A DNA stretch of 64,000 nucleotides from Vibrio ostreae (lineage in GTDB: Bacteria > Pseudomonadota > Gammaproteobacteria > Enterobacterales > Vibrionaceae): NCBI RefSeq assembly GCF_019226825.1, contig NZ_CP076643.1, forward strand, positions 1,426,001-1,490,000, read 5' to 3'. Of the stretch, positions 17,959-27,409 are shown piece after piece. The translations under genes and the position numbers were made by a program. Each line of letters begins with the position of its first letter. Position 1 is the first letter of the stretch. The notes below the pieces were generated by a model. That model was not told the origin of the DNA and did not search any database. It was given only the letters and a program-made list of their open reading frames with translations.

Positions 17959-18195
17959 ATAGCCAACCGAGATAGGTTTATATTCTTATATGTCAAGTAT
18001 TATAACGAGATATTGGAAGCAGGCCAAAGATTTATAAACCTATAAAACCTGAAAATACATGAACTCTTAGAAAGAACAAAAGAATCATTACTCAAAATCA
18101 CGCTCATTAAATATGATAAAATTCCAAAATTAATACCATAACACAAATAACTTACTTAAATTATCGAAAAATGCAGAATAAAAAAACACTAAACA

Positions 18196-18411
18196 ATGAC
18201 ACTAAACTTTGAACAAACTTCTCGCCTATACACCCTACGTAACCAGCTTATCCATGGCGGAGCTACTTACTTGAGTTCGGCAAATAGGCAGCAGCTCAAA
18301 GACTGCTGCTGTATTCTAGAAAAACTGGTTCCGAGTATTATTGAAATCATGATGGATTCAGCAGACCAGGTTTGGGGAGAAGCTGTTTATCCGCTTATCA
18401 ACCAGAAATAG
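18196..18411 (+). pseudogene. C-terminal remnant of an Apea-like HEPN protein
   Basis: A 71-residue frame whose residues 12-66 (LRNQLIHGGATYLSS, then ILEKLVPSIIEIMMD and WGEAVYPL) match the C-terminal end of HEPN-domain proteins that carry the R-x4-H ribonuclease-type motif (RNQLIH). The normal N-terminal bulk of several hundred residues is absent, so it is probably debris. It runs opposite to the Zorya genes. A weak hairpin (AAGGCC/GGCCTT, 18417-18434) follows. Confidence 0.55.
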
Positions 18412-18468
18412 CTCTGAAGGCCGTTAAAGGCCTTATTAATCACTACAGTTACATAGTGATGAAAGAGA

Positions 18469-19083
18469 CTAACTCGTAACGGACTCATCAACCTGTGGGA
18501 TAAACCCTGCGTTGATGATTTCAACCATACATTTGGGAGTTAGAACCGTAACATTCAAATCACCGCATATCTCTGTTCGAGCTCTATAACCATCTGGGCG
18601 CCATTCGTGCAGCTCATTTTCCCAAACGAGCCAAGGCTTTCCTTCTAGCTCTATAAACACTCCATCAGGTAAATTCGCAAGCTTATCGGTATACGTAACT
18701 TTTTTACCTCCTCTTACAGCTCTATCTTGATGAAGGATTTTATCTATTTCATCCACTTTCAACTCACTTAGCTGAGCTGCATTCCACGCTTGTTTAAACT
18801 CATCAAATCTTTGCCTTCTGCACGTGGTGCAAGGTCTATGCCCTGCCGACAACCCGGTGGCCTCATCAAGAAAAAACAGTTCGGAGTAGCTATTTGGGCT
18901 AAAAACCTCACGCCTACACTCTTTATAACTCAGTTCACAAAGCACCCAATTCTTATGCTTCCAAGGGCGTATAATTTCTTTCTTTTCATTATGAAGAATC
19001 CCTCTATTCCCAAGCCACGAACCTCGAGCATTATCAGTCAGTAGTTCACCACTTGGACTTACTCTATTTTGCAATGGCATCAT
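18469..19083 (-). CDS. Conserved protein with Ada-like cysteine motif, function unknown
   Basis: A 204-residue protein of a conserved family often found in accessory DNA; its opening LQNRVSPSGEL and GNRGILHNEKK are family hallmarks as I remember them. Residues about 46-93 carry four cysteines: WVLC, YKECRREV, and GHRPCTTCRR preceded by LFFLDEATGLSA. That last part strikingly parallels the FF-x-A-AGFRPCxRC segment of the zinc domain of Ada, which accepts methyl groups from DNA phosphotriesters. No alkyltransferase or AraC helix-turn-helix part is seen. A role in sensing modified DNA is inference only. Confidence 0.55.
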   Translation of the reverse strand: MMPLQNRVSPSGELLTDNARGSWLGNRGILHNEKKEIIRPWKHKNWVLCELSYKECRREVFSPNSYSELFFLDEATGLSAGHRPCTTCRRQRFDEFKQAWNAAQLSELKVDEIDKILHQDRAVRGGKKVTYTDKLANLPDGVFIELEGKPWLVWENELHEWRPDGYRARTEICGDLNVTVLTPKCMVEIINAGFIPQVDESVTS

Positions 19084-19128
19084 CGGCTCCTTAACTAAAT
19101 TTGTTTAATTCGCTAGGTATTATCGATG

Positions 19129-19968
19129 CTACTTATCGTCTTCCGGTATAAATAGCTCATTGATAATAGAAATATAACGCTCAGCCACAGTGCCAACCTC
19201 ACGGTATGCCATCTCAAGAATCATAGACACTTGCTCATTGTTCTCTAGAGGTACGTAGTTTTTCTCGTCCATATAAGCTTCAATTGCCGCAATCTTGTCA
19301 TCACTCCCCTCTAGGAATTCACGAAAGTCTTTGCTTGCCTTTGCGCTGTTGCATTCTTTGCAGCTCGGGACCAAGTTACCAAGCCGATGCTCTCCTAGAT
19401 AAACCTTATTGATGGGAATTGCATGTTCTATAACCAGTTCCTTCACCTCACCACAATACGCACACTGATGATTAAAGTAAGCTTTGGTTGCAAACCAGTC
19501 TTCTTCAGAAAACTGCTCTGTTCCAAGGTTACTAAGGATATTTCGCACTAATAGGTTTTGAGCATTGCCTATCGCATTACCGCGGTAACGGCTATTGGCT
19601 CTTGGGGTAGCTGATAAGGGTCTACGAGAGGGTATTGTTCTAAATTCAAGTAACTCATTCTCCAACTGAGGTTGATCATAGTCGATACCGATTCGCTGTA
19701 AATACTTAGCAAAGTAAACAGCGTCTTTTTCAAACCACTGGCTACATGCGCGAACAGTTTGACCACGCACCAAATAGACTTTTGTCCAGTATCGTTTAGA
19801 TAAGTCCGAAGGAAGATTGCTGACTGGAACCAAAAGAGGAAAGTTGAGGTTAAAGGTACGCTTTGTGTAATCAGCATCACAAAGACACTCGAACTCGTTG
19901 TGACTTTTTTGCTCGCAATACTCCAGTATCTTGGGTAGAAGTGTCTGTACTAACTTTCCAATTTTCAT
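19129..19968 (-). CDS. HNH endonuclease-domain protein
   Basis: A 279-residue protein. Residues about 170-215 hold an HNH fold: HQCAYCG, LVIEHAIPINKVYLGEHRLGNLVPSC and CKECNSAKASKD provide two CxxC zinc pairs and the catalytic His. The N-terminal 110 residues are not recognised; the C-terminal 70 residues are acidic and helical. The start at 19968 (MKIGKLV) was preferred over a GTG at 20016 which sits against the integrase fragment. It lies between an integrase stump and an Ada-motif protein. Nuclease activity against foreign DNA is plausible but not shown. Confidence 0.65.
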   Translation of the reverse strand: MKIGKLVQTLLPKILEYCEQKSHNEFECLCDADYTKRTFNLNFPLLVPVSNLPSDLSKRYWTKVYLVRGQTVRACSQWFEKDAVYFAKYLQRIGIDYDQPQLENELLEFRTIPSRRPLSATPRANSRYRGNAIGNAQNLLVRNILSNLGTEQFSEEDWFATKAYFNHQCAYCGEVKELVIEHAIPINKVYLGEHRLGNLVPSCKECNSAKASKDFREFLEGSDDKIAAIEAYMDEKNYVPLENNEQVSMILEMAYREVGTVAERYISIINELFIPEDDK

Positions 19969-20019
19969 AGTTGGTCCACTTATTCTCAAACTGACGATAT
20001 CAATAAGTATATGCACGGG

Positions 20020-20445
20020 CTACTTAGTAAAGAGCAGCCTGTGTTGAGAAAATTGAATCTCATAACCACTTAGTGGAAGGGTATCAGAGAGACCAAATTC
20101 GTGAATACTACCGTCAGTGTCACGGGTGAGCTTGAGGACGTCCCTATAGGCCCCTGTAGCGTCTAAATCGGCCTTAACGTGCTCATACCATCGCTCAGCG
20201 ATAATCGCACATTCGATAGCATTCAGCTCGATATCAGACGAGCCTAACACCTTCAGCTTAGCTAACTCAATCTGCTTTTGAGCTTCTTCAAGATAAGCGG
20301 GAAACAGACGCTTGGCATCTTTGAGGTTTTTGGTGCGTAGTGATGTTTTGAACTCGGTCTTACCTATGGTGTCCCGTAACTCTTTCGGAACGCCCCTTCT
20401 GAAGAAGTGGACCCCAGTTCTAGGATGTTTGTGAGGTGATGATGC
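20020..20445 (-). pseudogene. Truncated tyrosine integrase (N-terminal part only)
   Basis: About 140 codons reading HKHPRTGVHFFRRGVPKELR and KTSLRTKNLKDAKRLFPAYL, the DUF6538-type N-terminus of tRNA-targeting phage-type integrases, then the start of the core-binding domain. The frame ends after NSG-like LSGYEIQF and FTK, so the catalytic R-H-R-Y domain is missing. The expected ATG may also be destroyed: the sequence reads AAATGGGCATCA where a start ATGGCATCA would put the frame in register. Transcription would lead away from the tRNA. Confidence 0.75.
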
Positions 20446-20494
20446 CCATTTGTACCTACCCTTTGTACCACTAGGTAGCCACGCCAGAAACGAG

Positions 20495-20522
20495 AAAACC
20501 CCAGCATTTCTGCTGGGGTTTT
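20495..20522 (-). terminator. Terminator of tRNA-Ser gene
   Basis: A perfect 12-bp stem (AAAACCCCAGCA / TGCTGGGGTTTT) with a 4-base loop, located five bases past the tRNA 3' end in the direction of tRNA transcription. Confidence 0.8.
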
Positions 20523-20527
20523 GAATG

Positions 20528-20615
20528 TGGCGGTGAGTGAGAGATTCGAACTCTCGATACGTTGCCGTATACACACTTTCCAGGCGTGCTCCTTCAGCCA
20601 CTCGGACAACTCACC
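20528..20615 (-). tRNA. tRNA-Ser (anticodon GGA)
   Basis: An 88-base class II tRNA. The acceptor stem GGTGAGT pairs with ACTCACC, discriminator G and encoded CCA follow. The anticodon loop is CTGGAAA within the stem CACGC/GTGTG, giving GGA for UCC/UCU serine codons. A long variable arm and the T-loop GTTCGAATC are present. Its 3' end borders the integrase remnant, so this tRNA was the likely insertion target. Confidence 0.95.
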
Positions 20616-20751
20616 GGTGCGTTAACCTCATCGGCTAACGAGGCGCTAATTTAATGATTATGCTGGGAATGGTCAAGTGCAAAACCAAAAAAAATCGCCC
20701 CTAGTGGTTTGTTTGTCTACTAATTGTCTGATTCGTGCAATTAAACGACGA

Positions 20752-21201
20752 TTACACACTCTGATAGTAGCCAGGCACGCGAAACCAGCGGCGGCACAGA
20801 TCGAGGAAGTGTCCGTACAACACACCCATACCGCATGAAATGGCCGCGTTACTCGCCACCGCCGTGATGATTTGGTCAGTCGATGCGCCCACTGTATAAA
20901 GAATCGCGGCATATACCGGGGACTGAAACAGCACGTAAGCCACCAGGTCCGCGATATTCTTCATAACGCTACCCTCAGACAGCCTTCTCCCCTGACGCAG
21001 GAAAAAGTCGCGAAACACACCATAGGGCCATGCAATCGCGATATTGACCGGAATGGATAAGGTGCGTGAAGCCAGGGATTGCTCAAAACTCATCCCGGAA
21101 ACAAAAATTTCGATGATCATGCCGGCTACAAAGCAAAACACCACCATAGCGAAAGTGTCCGCCGCCGCGTGCCTGATACAAAAAGGACCACGTGCTTTCA
21201 T
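20752..21201 (-). CDS. alaE: L-alanine exporter AlaE
   Basis: A 149-residue inner membrane protein with four hydrophobic segments. Family-typical stretches are [18 protein letters not shown], the [12 protein letters not shown] loop, [16 protein letters not shown] and [15 protein letters not shown], all aligning with E. coli AlaE, which exports L-alanine using the proton gradient. It stands alone between the island-flanking tRNA and the broken sensor kinase. The 21202-21438 gap shows no gene. Confidence 0.9.
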   Translation of the reverse strand: MKARGPFCIRHAAADTFAMVVFCFVAGMIIEIFVSGMSFEQSLASRTLSIPVNIAIAWPYGVFRDFFLRQGRRLSEGSVMKNIADLVAYVLFQSPVYAAILYTVGASTDQIITAVASNAAISCGMGVLYGHFLDLCRRWFRVPGYYQSV

Positions 21202-21438
21202 TTACATCCTCAAATAAAACATAAAACTATAAAATTGCGACTTTTGTAAAACATATTACTGGATATTGTTTTCATCCCAGTTTATGGCGCTATTAAATCA
21301 CAACAATAATAGTTTTAGGTTCCGTTTTTAAATTCGAATGGTAAATAAACTACCAAAAAGAAAGCACGAAGTAGCATCTAACGCTGATTTTACAAGCGTT
21401 TAACAAGCAATCGTTTATCTAAATGCCGGTTATGTAAT

Positions 21439-23863
21439 TTAATTACAAAAATCCGTCAGCAGTACGGTCAGAACGTCCAGTTCTTTGGCTGGAGGCAGGC
21501 GTTTCCGACACAGGTGAGAAAGCAAAGACTGTATACTCTGCGACAGAGAATGATTGTCAGGCAGTCCCAGTGACTGCTGCAAGTTGTGCAGTATGCTGAC
21601 GGCTTCTTCGGTCGAACGGTTATCCAGCGCGATATAGAGCTGAACCAGCAGCTCTTCAGTGTTCCCAGAGAAGGTCGGTAAACTGGCACCAGAGCGGAAC
21701 TGATACAGTTTGTTGGTGAATCGGTACAGCGCATCATCCAGCTCGTTCTCATCGATAGGCTTAGCGATAATGGCATCCGCACCGGCATTAAGCATCTGCT
21801 CACGGGTTTCACGAAACACATCAGCGGTGCAACCAAAGATGAGCACACCAGACTGCCGGACATTAAGACGCCGGATACCATCAATGGCGGAAATGCCATC
21901 TTTGACCGGCATATGGTTATCCATTAACACCAAATCGAAGCAGCGCTCCTGCACCGCTTTGATCGCCAGAGCGCCATTATCCACACAGGTGCAGTCGAAA
22001 CCTTTGTTCTTCATAAAGGCTTCGAGAATGATGCTGTTGGTGCGGTTGTCTTCAACGATCAGCACGCTCAACCCGGTGCAGTGAATATGGCGTGAGGGCT
22101 TATCTGCCGAGACTTGAGGCTCTGCCTTATCCACGGCGACCCGGACGATAAAATTACTGCCGATACCGACTTCGCTGATAACGCTGACGCTGCCTCCCAA
22201 TACCTCGGCGATTTGTTTAACGATGGCCAGACCAAGTCCGGTGCCGCCAAAGCGCCGGGTGGTGGAAGACTCTTCCTGTTCAAACGGCTTGAAGATTTTG
22301 TCCTGCGCCTCTTTGGCAATCCCGATCCCGGTGTCACGAATTTGCATACTCAGATAGAGCTGTTCATGCTGCTGCTCTTCAGTAAACGTCACTTCGACCA
22401 GGCCGCGATGGGTAAATTTCACGGCATTGTTGAGGAGGTTAAACAGAATCTGGCGCAGGCGGGCTTTATCCGAGTAATACCAGCGATTGTCTTCTATATG
22501 GTTATAGACTTTGAACTGTAGCCCTTTTTCGTTACACAGGGTCGAATAAACACTGGTGATACTGCCTATGATCGATTCCAGTGAAAAGGCGCTGTAATCG
22601 AGCTCGAGGCGCCCCTGCTCGATTTTTTGAGAAATCCAGAATTTCGTTCAGCAGCGTCATCATGTGCTCGCCTGATTCATACAAGCTTTTCATTTGCTGG
22701 CGCTGGCGAGGTTGCAGATCGCCTTTTAGCAGGATCTGTGCGGTGCCCAGTACTCCGTTCATTGGCGTACGGATTTCATGAGAGAGCGTGGCGAGAAAGG
22801 CACTTTTCGCCTGCGTTGAAGCCTGGGCCTTGATTCGCTCTGCCTCGAGATACACGGTTTTCTGGTTAAATGTATCGATCAGATAGCGAATCTCGTCCTG
22901 ACTGTTGTAGTTCACCTCTATGATTCCCCCCTCGCGGGATTCATCGACCTGGCGCGCAATCACCACCACCGGGTTAATCAGGTAGCGATTGATCAGGTAA
23001 TAGCCCAGCATGACGCACAACAACAACAACGGGATCAGCCCCTGCTCTACCCGGGTGACCAGTTCAAACACTTGATCCTTAATTAATCTATCGGCATTGA
23101 CCACATCGAGATGCCAATCATATTCACTGAATGGGTAGTGGGTGATATAAGCATCTTCACGTAAGCGAAAATTATGCTCGGTGATAATCGAGCCCATCGC
23201 ATCGCGCAGCCTGACTCCCAGACCATACTCTTCTGTCTGCGCTTTGATGAAATCCGTAAAGCCTTCCAGGGAAATATCAACCGTTGCGACTCCGGCAGAT
23301 TCGCCCTGTACGTAATAAGGCATGGAAGCGGTGATCATCGGCACCTGGGTGTAAGCGTCGACATAGACTGGTGACCAAACAACCTTGCCGGGACGTTTAT
23401 CGACTGCGGACAAATACCAGTCTTCCCCGCTATAACCGCCAGCGGCGGGGTTATTCCAGGAAATGAGCTGATCGACCTGGCCGTCCACCGCTTTGTTAAA
23501 AAACAGGCTGGCAAATTCCTTATTGGTAGAAACAGTGCCCGCTTTTGGCCAGATTCCACCGCTAATCACAACCCCGTCCAGCACTTCAAACAGAGAGCGC
23601 AGCATACGTCCCTGCTCACTTTGATCCCGCCCGCTCTGGCCAATACTGACAATACTCTGCAGTACACCGAGCGAGCTCTCGAGTGGCTGGCGAATCTCCG
23701 TCGCCAGCATCTGGGTTCGTAAATCAAAATTTTGTTGCGCCTGTTGGCGCAGCGGCGCTTCCACAACCCAATACGTTACCGAGCCGGCGGTGACCAGAAA
23801 GAGAAACAGGTACACCGCCAGCGCTATCATACTTTTGCGTTTGAGTGAGGAGTGAATTTGCAT
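21439..23863 (-). pseudogene. Hybrid sensor histidine kinase split by a frameshift
   Basis: Two frames together make one hybrid kinase. The first (22532-23863) has a signal-anchor helix, a periplasmic dCache-like sensor (about 35-285, WSPVYVDAYTQVPMITASMPY), a second helix, HAMP and the HisKA box ATLSHEIRTPMNG, and breaks at LDFSK. The second (21439 to about 22620) continues IEQGRLELDYS, ATPase boxes NLLNNAVKFT, DTGIGIA and GTGLGLAI, then a receiver domain with DLVLMDNHMP. One extra A in a run of six (T-run 22623-22628 on the plus strand) shifts the frame; removing it restores about 800 residues. A sequencing error, a recent mutation or phase variation are all possible. Its ligand is unknown. 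Confidence 0.85.
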
Positions 23864-24078
23864 AACTGTTTGAATTATTTCCGTTTGAGGCTGGCATCCT
23901 GCAACCAGTATAGTGAAAAACTGCCTCAGTTATACCAGGCTGGATCTGAATTCGTGACTAAAGCAGTGCTTACTTGTCCTGCCGTTCGTCGCCGCAAGGC
24001 CAAACTCACTCGCGTTAAGCGGTGGTTTAAGGTTAATATGGGCGCTTTATTTCCACCAGATAAGCATGGAACTCTATT

Positions 24079-24648
24079 TTGACCCTAAACGACATTCTTT
24101 CCTTACCTGAACTTGAAGGCCGCCTGCTGGGCGAAGCGAAAACCCGTGGTTTTGTCACCGCAATGGCCTCCGCGCCGAATATTCTGCCACCGGAAGAGTG
24201 GTTGCCATTTTTGTGGGGCGGCGAAGAGGTCGCACCGTTCAAAGATGCTGAACTGATGGAAAGCTATTTTCAAACTATCATCGATATGTGGAATCTGTAT
24301 CGCGCGGCACTGCTGGAAGGCAGCTGGGCCTGGCCGGAAGGCTGTGAGCTGGACGAAGCTGAGATTGTAAATCAGGCTGCACGTGATTTGTGTGAAGGCG
24401 TTCTGCAAGGCTGGCAATTAACCCGTGACGACTGGGAAGTGCTGATGCCACAAGAGAGCCAGGACAACGCGCTGCTGGGTGGTGTCCTGCTGTCACTGAG
24501 CATGCTGTTCGATCCGGAAACCTCGCTGGCGACCTTGTCTGAGCAAGGTCTGGAAGGTCTCGACCAATTCGAAGAAATTTACCACGCCATTCCGGTCATG
24601 CTGTGCGGCCTGACCCAGCGTGGCGTGGCGCTGGCAGAACAAATGTAA
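24079..24648 (+). CDS. UPF0149 (YecA/YgfB-like) family protein
   Basis: A 189-residue acidic cytoplasmic protein. Residues 24-48 (GFVTAMASAPNILPPEEWLPFLWGG) are the core signature of the YecA/YgfB UPF0149 family. No C-terminal SEC-C zinc motif is seen, unlike full YecA. The start is a TTG with GGAA upstream; no ATG lies in frame near it. The biochemical role of the family is not settled. A terminator follows at 24704. The 23864-24078 gap shows no convincing gene. Confidence 0.75.
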   Translation: MTLNDILSLPELEGRLLGEAKTRGFVTAMASAPNILPPEEWLPFLWGGEEVAPFKDAELMESYFQTIIDMWNLYRAALLEGSWAWPEGCELDEAEIVNQAARDLCEGVLQGWQLTRDDWEVLMPQESQDNALLGGVLLSLSMLFDPETSLATLSEQGLEGLDQFEEIYHAIPVMLCGLTQRGVALAEQM

Positions 24649-24703
24649 GCTCCGGCCTAGCAGGCTATTTTGCGTTTTTGCTTTAAGACTGCGCATCATA
24701 GAA

Positions 24704-24731
24704 AAAGCCCGCTTCAACAAAAGCGGGCTTT
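24704..24731. terminator. Terminator between UPF0149 gene and nadA
   Basis: An 11-bp stem (AAAGCCCGCTT / AAGCGGGCTTT) with loop CAACAA. Confidence 0.75.
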
Positions 24732-24765
24732 ATAATGTTTGCTGTCTAGATAATGTTTGCTGTCT
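24732..24765. repeat. Tandem duplication of 16 bases, period 18
   Basis: ATAATGTTTGCTGTCT occurs twice (24732-24747 and 24750-24765) directly after the terminator. Confidence 0.8.
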
Positions 24766-24813
24766 GGCAGTCAGATGCCGCGCCAGATTGTGTCACGGCG
24801 ATAACAAATCAAA

Positions 24814-25875
24814 TCAGGCGTTGCCTTTGACTTGCATGTTGAGCTGCTCAGCAAAATCGAGCATGCGGTTCAGCGGGATCAGCGATTTCACTCGCAGCGC
24901 TTCATCAACAAAGATTTCGTGCTCTTCGCCGCCATCACGCAGTGCTTTCTCAATCGCTTTCAGGCCGTTCATCGCCATCCAGGGGCAATGAGCACAGCTG
25001 CGGCACGTCGCGCCGGCACCGGCGGTTGGGGCTTCAATCAGCTCTTTTTCCGGCACCATTTGCTGCATCTTGAAGAAGATGCCTTTATCGGTAGCAACGA
25101 TCATTTTTTGCTGTGGCAGTGATTTGGCCGCCTTGATCAACTGGCTGGTTGAACCAACCGCGTCCGCCAGTTCGACCACACTGGATGGTGATTCAGGGTG
25201 AACCAGAATTGCCGCATCCGGATAGAGCGCTTTCATTTTTTTCAGCGCGTCAGCGGAGAACTCATCGTGCACCACGCACTCACCCTGCCACAACAGCATG
25301 TCAGCACCGGTTTTATCAGCGATGTAAGAACCCAGGTGACGATCCGGGCCCCAGATAATTTTTTTATCTTCGCCATCAAGATGCTCAACGATTTCCAGGG
25401 CGATGCTCGAGGTAACAACCCAGTCCGCACGCGCTTTCACTGCGGCTGAGGTGTTGGCATAAACCACAACGGTATGGTCAGGGTGCGCATCACAGAACTC
25501 GGTAAACTTGTCCGCCGGGCAACCCAGATCCAGTGAACACTCGGCATCAAGCGTCGGCATCAGGATCCGTTTTTCCGGAGTCAGGATTTTTGCCGACTCA
25601 CCCATAAAACGCACACCGGCAATAATCAGTGTGCTGGCCGGGTGGCGGTTACCGAACTTAGCCATTTCCAGAGAATCACCGACGAAGCCGCCAGTCTCTT
25701 CCGCCAGAGCCTGAATTTCAGGGTCCGTGTAATAGTGGGCAATCAGCACAGCGTCTTTTTCTTGCAGCAGCTGTTTGATGCTCGCGATATAGGTCTGTTT
25801 TTCTTGATCTGTTAACGGGATCGGTTTTGGTGGGAACGGGTAAACCGTATCAATCTTATCCAGTATATGACTCAT
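24814..25875 (-). CDS. nadA: Quinolinate synthase NadA
   Basis: A 353-residue enzyme that condenses iminoaspartate with dihydroxyacetone phosphate to quinolinate, an early step of NAD synthesis. Family landmarks are [83 protein letters not shown] and the C-terminal [10 protein letters not shown]. Cysteines in [20 protein letters not shown] and CAHC are those expected to hold the oxygen-sensitive 4Fe-4S cluster. It follows the Tol-Pal cluster on the same strand but is separated by a terminator. Confidence 0.95.
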   Translation of the reverse strand: MSHILDKIDTVYPFPPKPIPLTDQEKQTYIASIKQLLQEKDAVLIAHYYTDPEIQALAEETGGFVGDSLEMAKFGNRHPASTLIIAGVRFMGESAKILTPEKRILMPTLDAECSLDLGCPADKFTEFCDAHPDHTVVVYANTSAAVKARADWVVTSSIALEIVEHLDGEDKKIIWGPDRHLGSYIADKTGADMLLWQGECVVHDEFSADALKKMKALYPDAAILVHPESPSSVVELADAVGSTSQLIKAAKSLPQQKMIVATDKGIFFKMQQMVPEKELIEAPTAGAGATCRSCAHCPWMAMNGLKAIEKALRDGGEEHEIFVDEALRVKSLIPLNRMLDFAEQLNMQVKGNA

Positions 25876-26002
25876 TGCTCTGCTCTACGCAACTTCCTTT
25901 AATCCGCGCATTGTACACTGTAACCTCAGCGATAGGCAAAAGTGATTCCGGCCTGGGTTGGCAATTCAGGCAATCAATAATTCACAAAATTCAGATAACA
26001 AA

Positions 26003-26022
26003 AAGGCCGCATACGCGGCCTT
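26003..26022 (-). terminator. Terminator after cpoB
   Basis: An 8-bp stem (AAGGCCGC / GCGGCCTT) with a 4-base loop, followed on the minus strand by a T-run, ending the Tol-Pal operon. Confidence 0.8.
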
Positions 26023-26043
26023 CGCAGAATCAACAAATCAGCA

Positions 26044-26820
26044 TCACTTAAGATTTTCTTTGGCCAGGCTGGCCGAAGCGCTGTCGGGATATTCATCCAC
26101 AACTTGCTGGTAATATTTGTTTGCCTGCTCTGCATTATTATTACGTTTGGCGATATCGCCCAGCTTCACCATCGCATCCGCACGTTTGTTTGAGTCTTTA
26201 TAGGCTAGCACAGCGCCAAAGCTCTTCGCGGCGTCGGTGTCTTGCTTCTTGGCAAAGTAAAGTTGTCCCAACCAATAGTGCGTATTAGGCGCAAATGAGG
26301 AGTCAGGGTAGTCGCTCTGAAATTTTTTAAACGCGGCAATTGCGCCAGCATAATCACGCTTTTTCAAAATCAAATCGACGGCGTTCTGATAAGCGGCCTG
26401 TTCATCCGCATCGCTGCTGAACGTACCATCCACAAGTTCCTGTTGCGCGCTGTTAGCGGCGGCAGCAGGCGCTGGTCGGGATTTGATTTCACTACGAACT
26501 TTGTCGAGCTCAACAAACAGTTCACGCTGGCGCTGTTGCATCTGCTGCATATCGTAGTTATTACGTTCGATTTGACCGCGTAAATTGTTCATTTCCAGGG
26601 ACATATCGTCCAATTGCTTTTGCATTTGCAACTGAACACGATTGCGGTTATCCAGCAGGCGCTCTAACCGTTGCACATCGCTTTCGGACGAAGCCGAACG
26701 AGTGGAGGAAAGTTGGCTACTGTTACTAAGGTCCGATACTGGAGCTGGTGCAGCGAACGAAGCGCTCGCTGCACTTGCCAGTAACGTAAGCGTGAATACG
26801 CGCTTTAAGTTACTGAACAT
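26044..26820 (-). CDS. cpoB: Cell division coordinator CpoB (YbgF)
   Basis: A 258-residue periplasmic protein that links Tol-Pal energy to PBP1B-LpoB septal synthesis. It has a signal peptide (SAASASFAA), a coiled-coil trimerisation segment (about 45-115, QLDDMSLEMNNLRGQIERN) and C-terminal tetratricopeptide repeats (about 135-258, including DYAGAIAAFKKFQSDYP and ANKYYQQVVDEYP). GAGG nine bases upstream favours the start at 26820 over the ATG at 26829. It is the last gene of the Tol-Pal cluster. Confidence 0.92.
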   Translation of the reverse strand: MFSNLKRVFTLTLLASAASASFAAPAPVSDLSNSSQLSSTRSASSESDVQRLERLLDNRNRVQLQMQKQLDDMSLEMNNLRGQIERNNYDMQQMQQRQRELFVELDKVRSEIKSRPAPAAAANSAQQELVDGTFSSDADEQAAYQNAVDLILKKRDYAGAIAAFKKFQSDYPDSSFAPNTHYWLGQLYFAKKQDTDAAKSFGAVLAYKDSNKRADAMVKLGDIAKRNNNAEQANKYYQQVVDEYPDSASASLAKENLK

Positions 26821-26838
26821 GAGGTTCATCCTCGATTA

Positions 26839-27378
26839 TTAGTACACTAGAACTGCACGGCGGTTCTTAGAGTATACTTCTTCGCTCTGGCCAAGAAGTA
26901 GTGGCTTCTCTTCACCGTAGCTTACGATAGAGATTTGCTCAGCCTGAACACCCAGCGCCTGCAGGTATTTAGATACAGCTTGTGCACGACGCTCGCCCAG
27001 TGCGATGTTGTACTCTGGCGTACCACGTTCATCAGCGTGACCTTCGATAGTCACCTTCATGCCTGGGTTTTTGCTCAGGTATGCTGCGTGTGCAGCCAGC
27101 ATGTCTTCGTAGTCGCTCGCGATAGTTGCGTTGTCGAATGCGAAGTAAATAGTTTGAGTTTCACGCAGAGCCTGTTCTTTCAGCTCTTGCTCAGAAAGTT
27201 GTGCATTCTCATCCATTGGCGAAACAACCGTGGTGTCCATGTTGTTTGCTGAACCTGATGTAGTTTGGTTGGTTTCAGAACCAGCGGCGCCTGTTGCTTC
27301 GTCGCTTGAACTACATGCAGTCACTGCTAGAACAGGTAGCGCAATCAGTAGCCCTTTAAGAACTTTGTTAAGTTGCAT
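26839..27378 (-). CDS. pal: Peptidoglycan-associated lipoprotein Pal
   Basis: A 179-residue outer membrane lipoprotein with the lipobox LAVTACSS. The OmpA-like domain (about 70-179) carries YFAFDNATI, the [14 protein letters not shown] peptidoglycan-binding motif and [11 protein letters not shown]. It anchors the outer membrane to the wall and exchanges with TolB during constriction. AAGGAAA precedes the ATG. It lies between tolB and cpoB. Confidence 0.96.
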   Translation of the reverse strand: MQLNKVLKGLLIALPVLAVTACSSSDEATGAAGSETNQTTSGSANNMDTTVVSPMDENAQLSEQELKEQALRETQTIYFAFDNATIASDYEDMLAAHAAYLSKNPGMKVTIEGHADERGTPEYNIALGERRAQAVSKYLQALGVQAEQISIVSYGEEKPLLLGQSEEVYSKNRRAVLVY

Positions 27379-27409
27379 CTTATTTTCCTTACTATGTAAT
27401 AGTTAGTTG

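Larger units (their letters stand above)
12264..20527. mobile_element. tRNA-Ser-linked defence island, integrase decayed
   Basis: About 8.2 kb of AT-rich DNA between the core oxidase operon and a tRNA-Ser(GGA) gene. At the tRNA end there is an N-terminal integrase fragment oriented away from the tRNA, the usual layout of an integrated island. Contents are an HNH/methyltransferase pair, a 51-residue ORF, zorE-zorB-zorA, a HEPN remnant, an Ada-motif protein and an HNH protein. No catalytic integrase domain and no distal att repeat were seen, so it is probably immobile. The left boundary is approximate. Confidence 0.75.

Noticed and set aside
12264..20527. CRISPR array or insertion sequence in the island
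   Set aside because: No regularly spaced identical repeats, no transposase frame and no terminal inverted repeats were seen.
23852..24082. 76-codon frame between the sensor kinase and UPF0149 gene
   Set aside because: Overlaps both genes' ends and has no conserved features; more likely promoter DNA.
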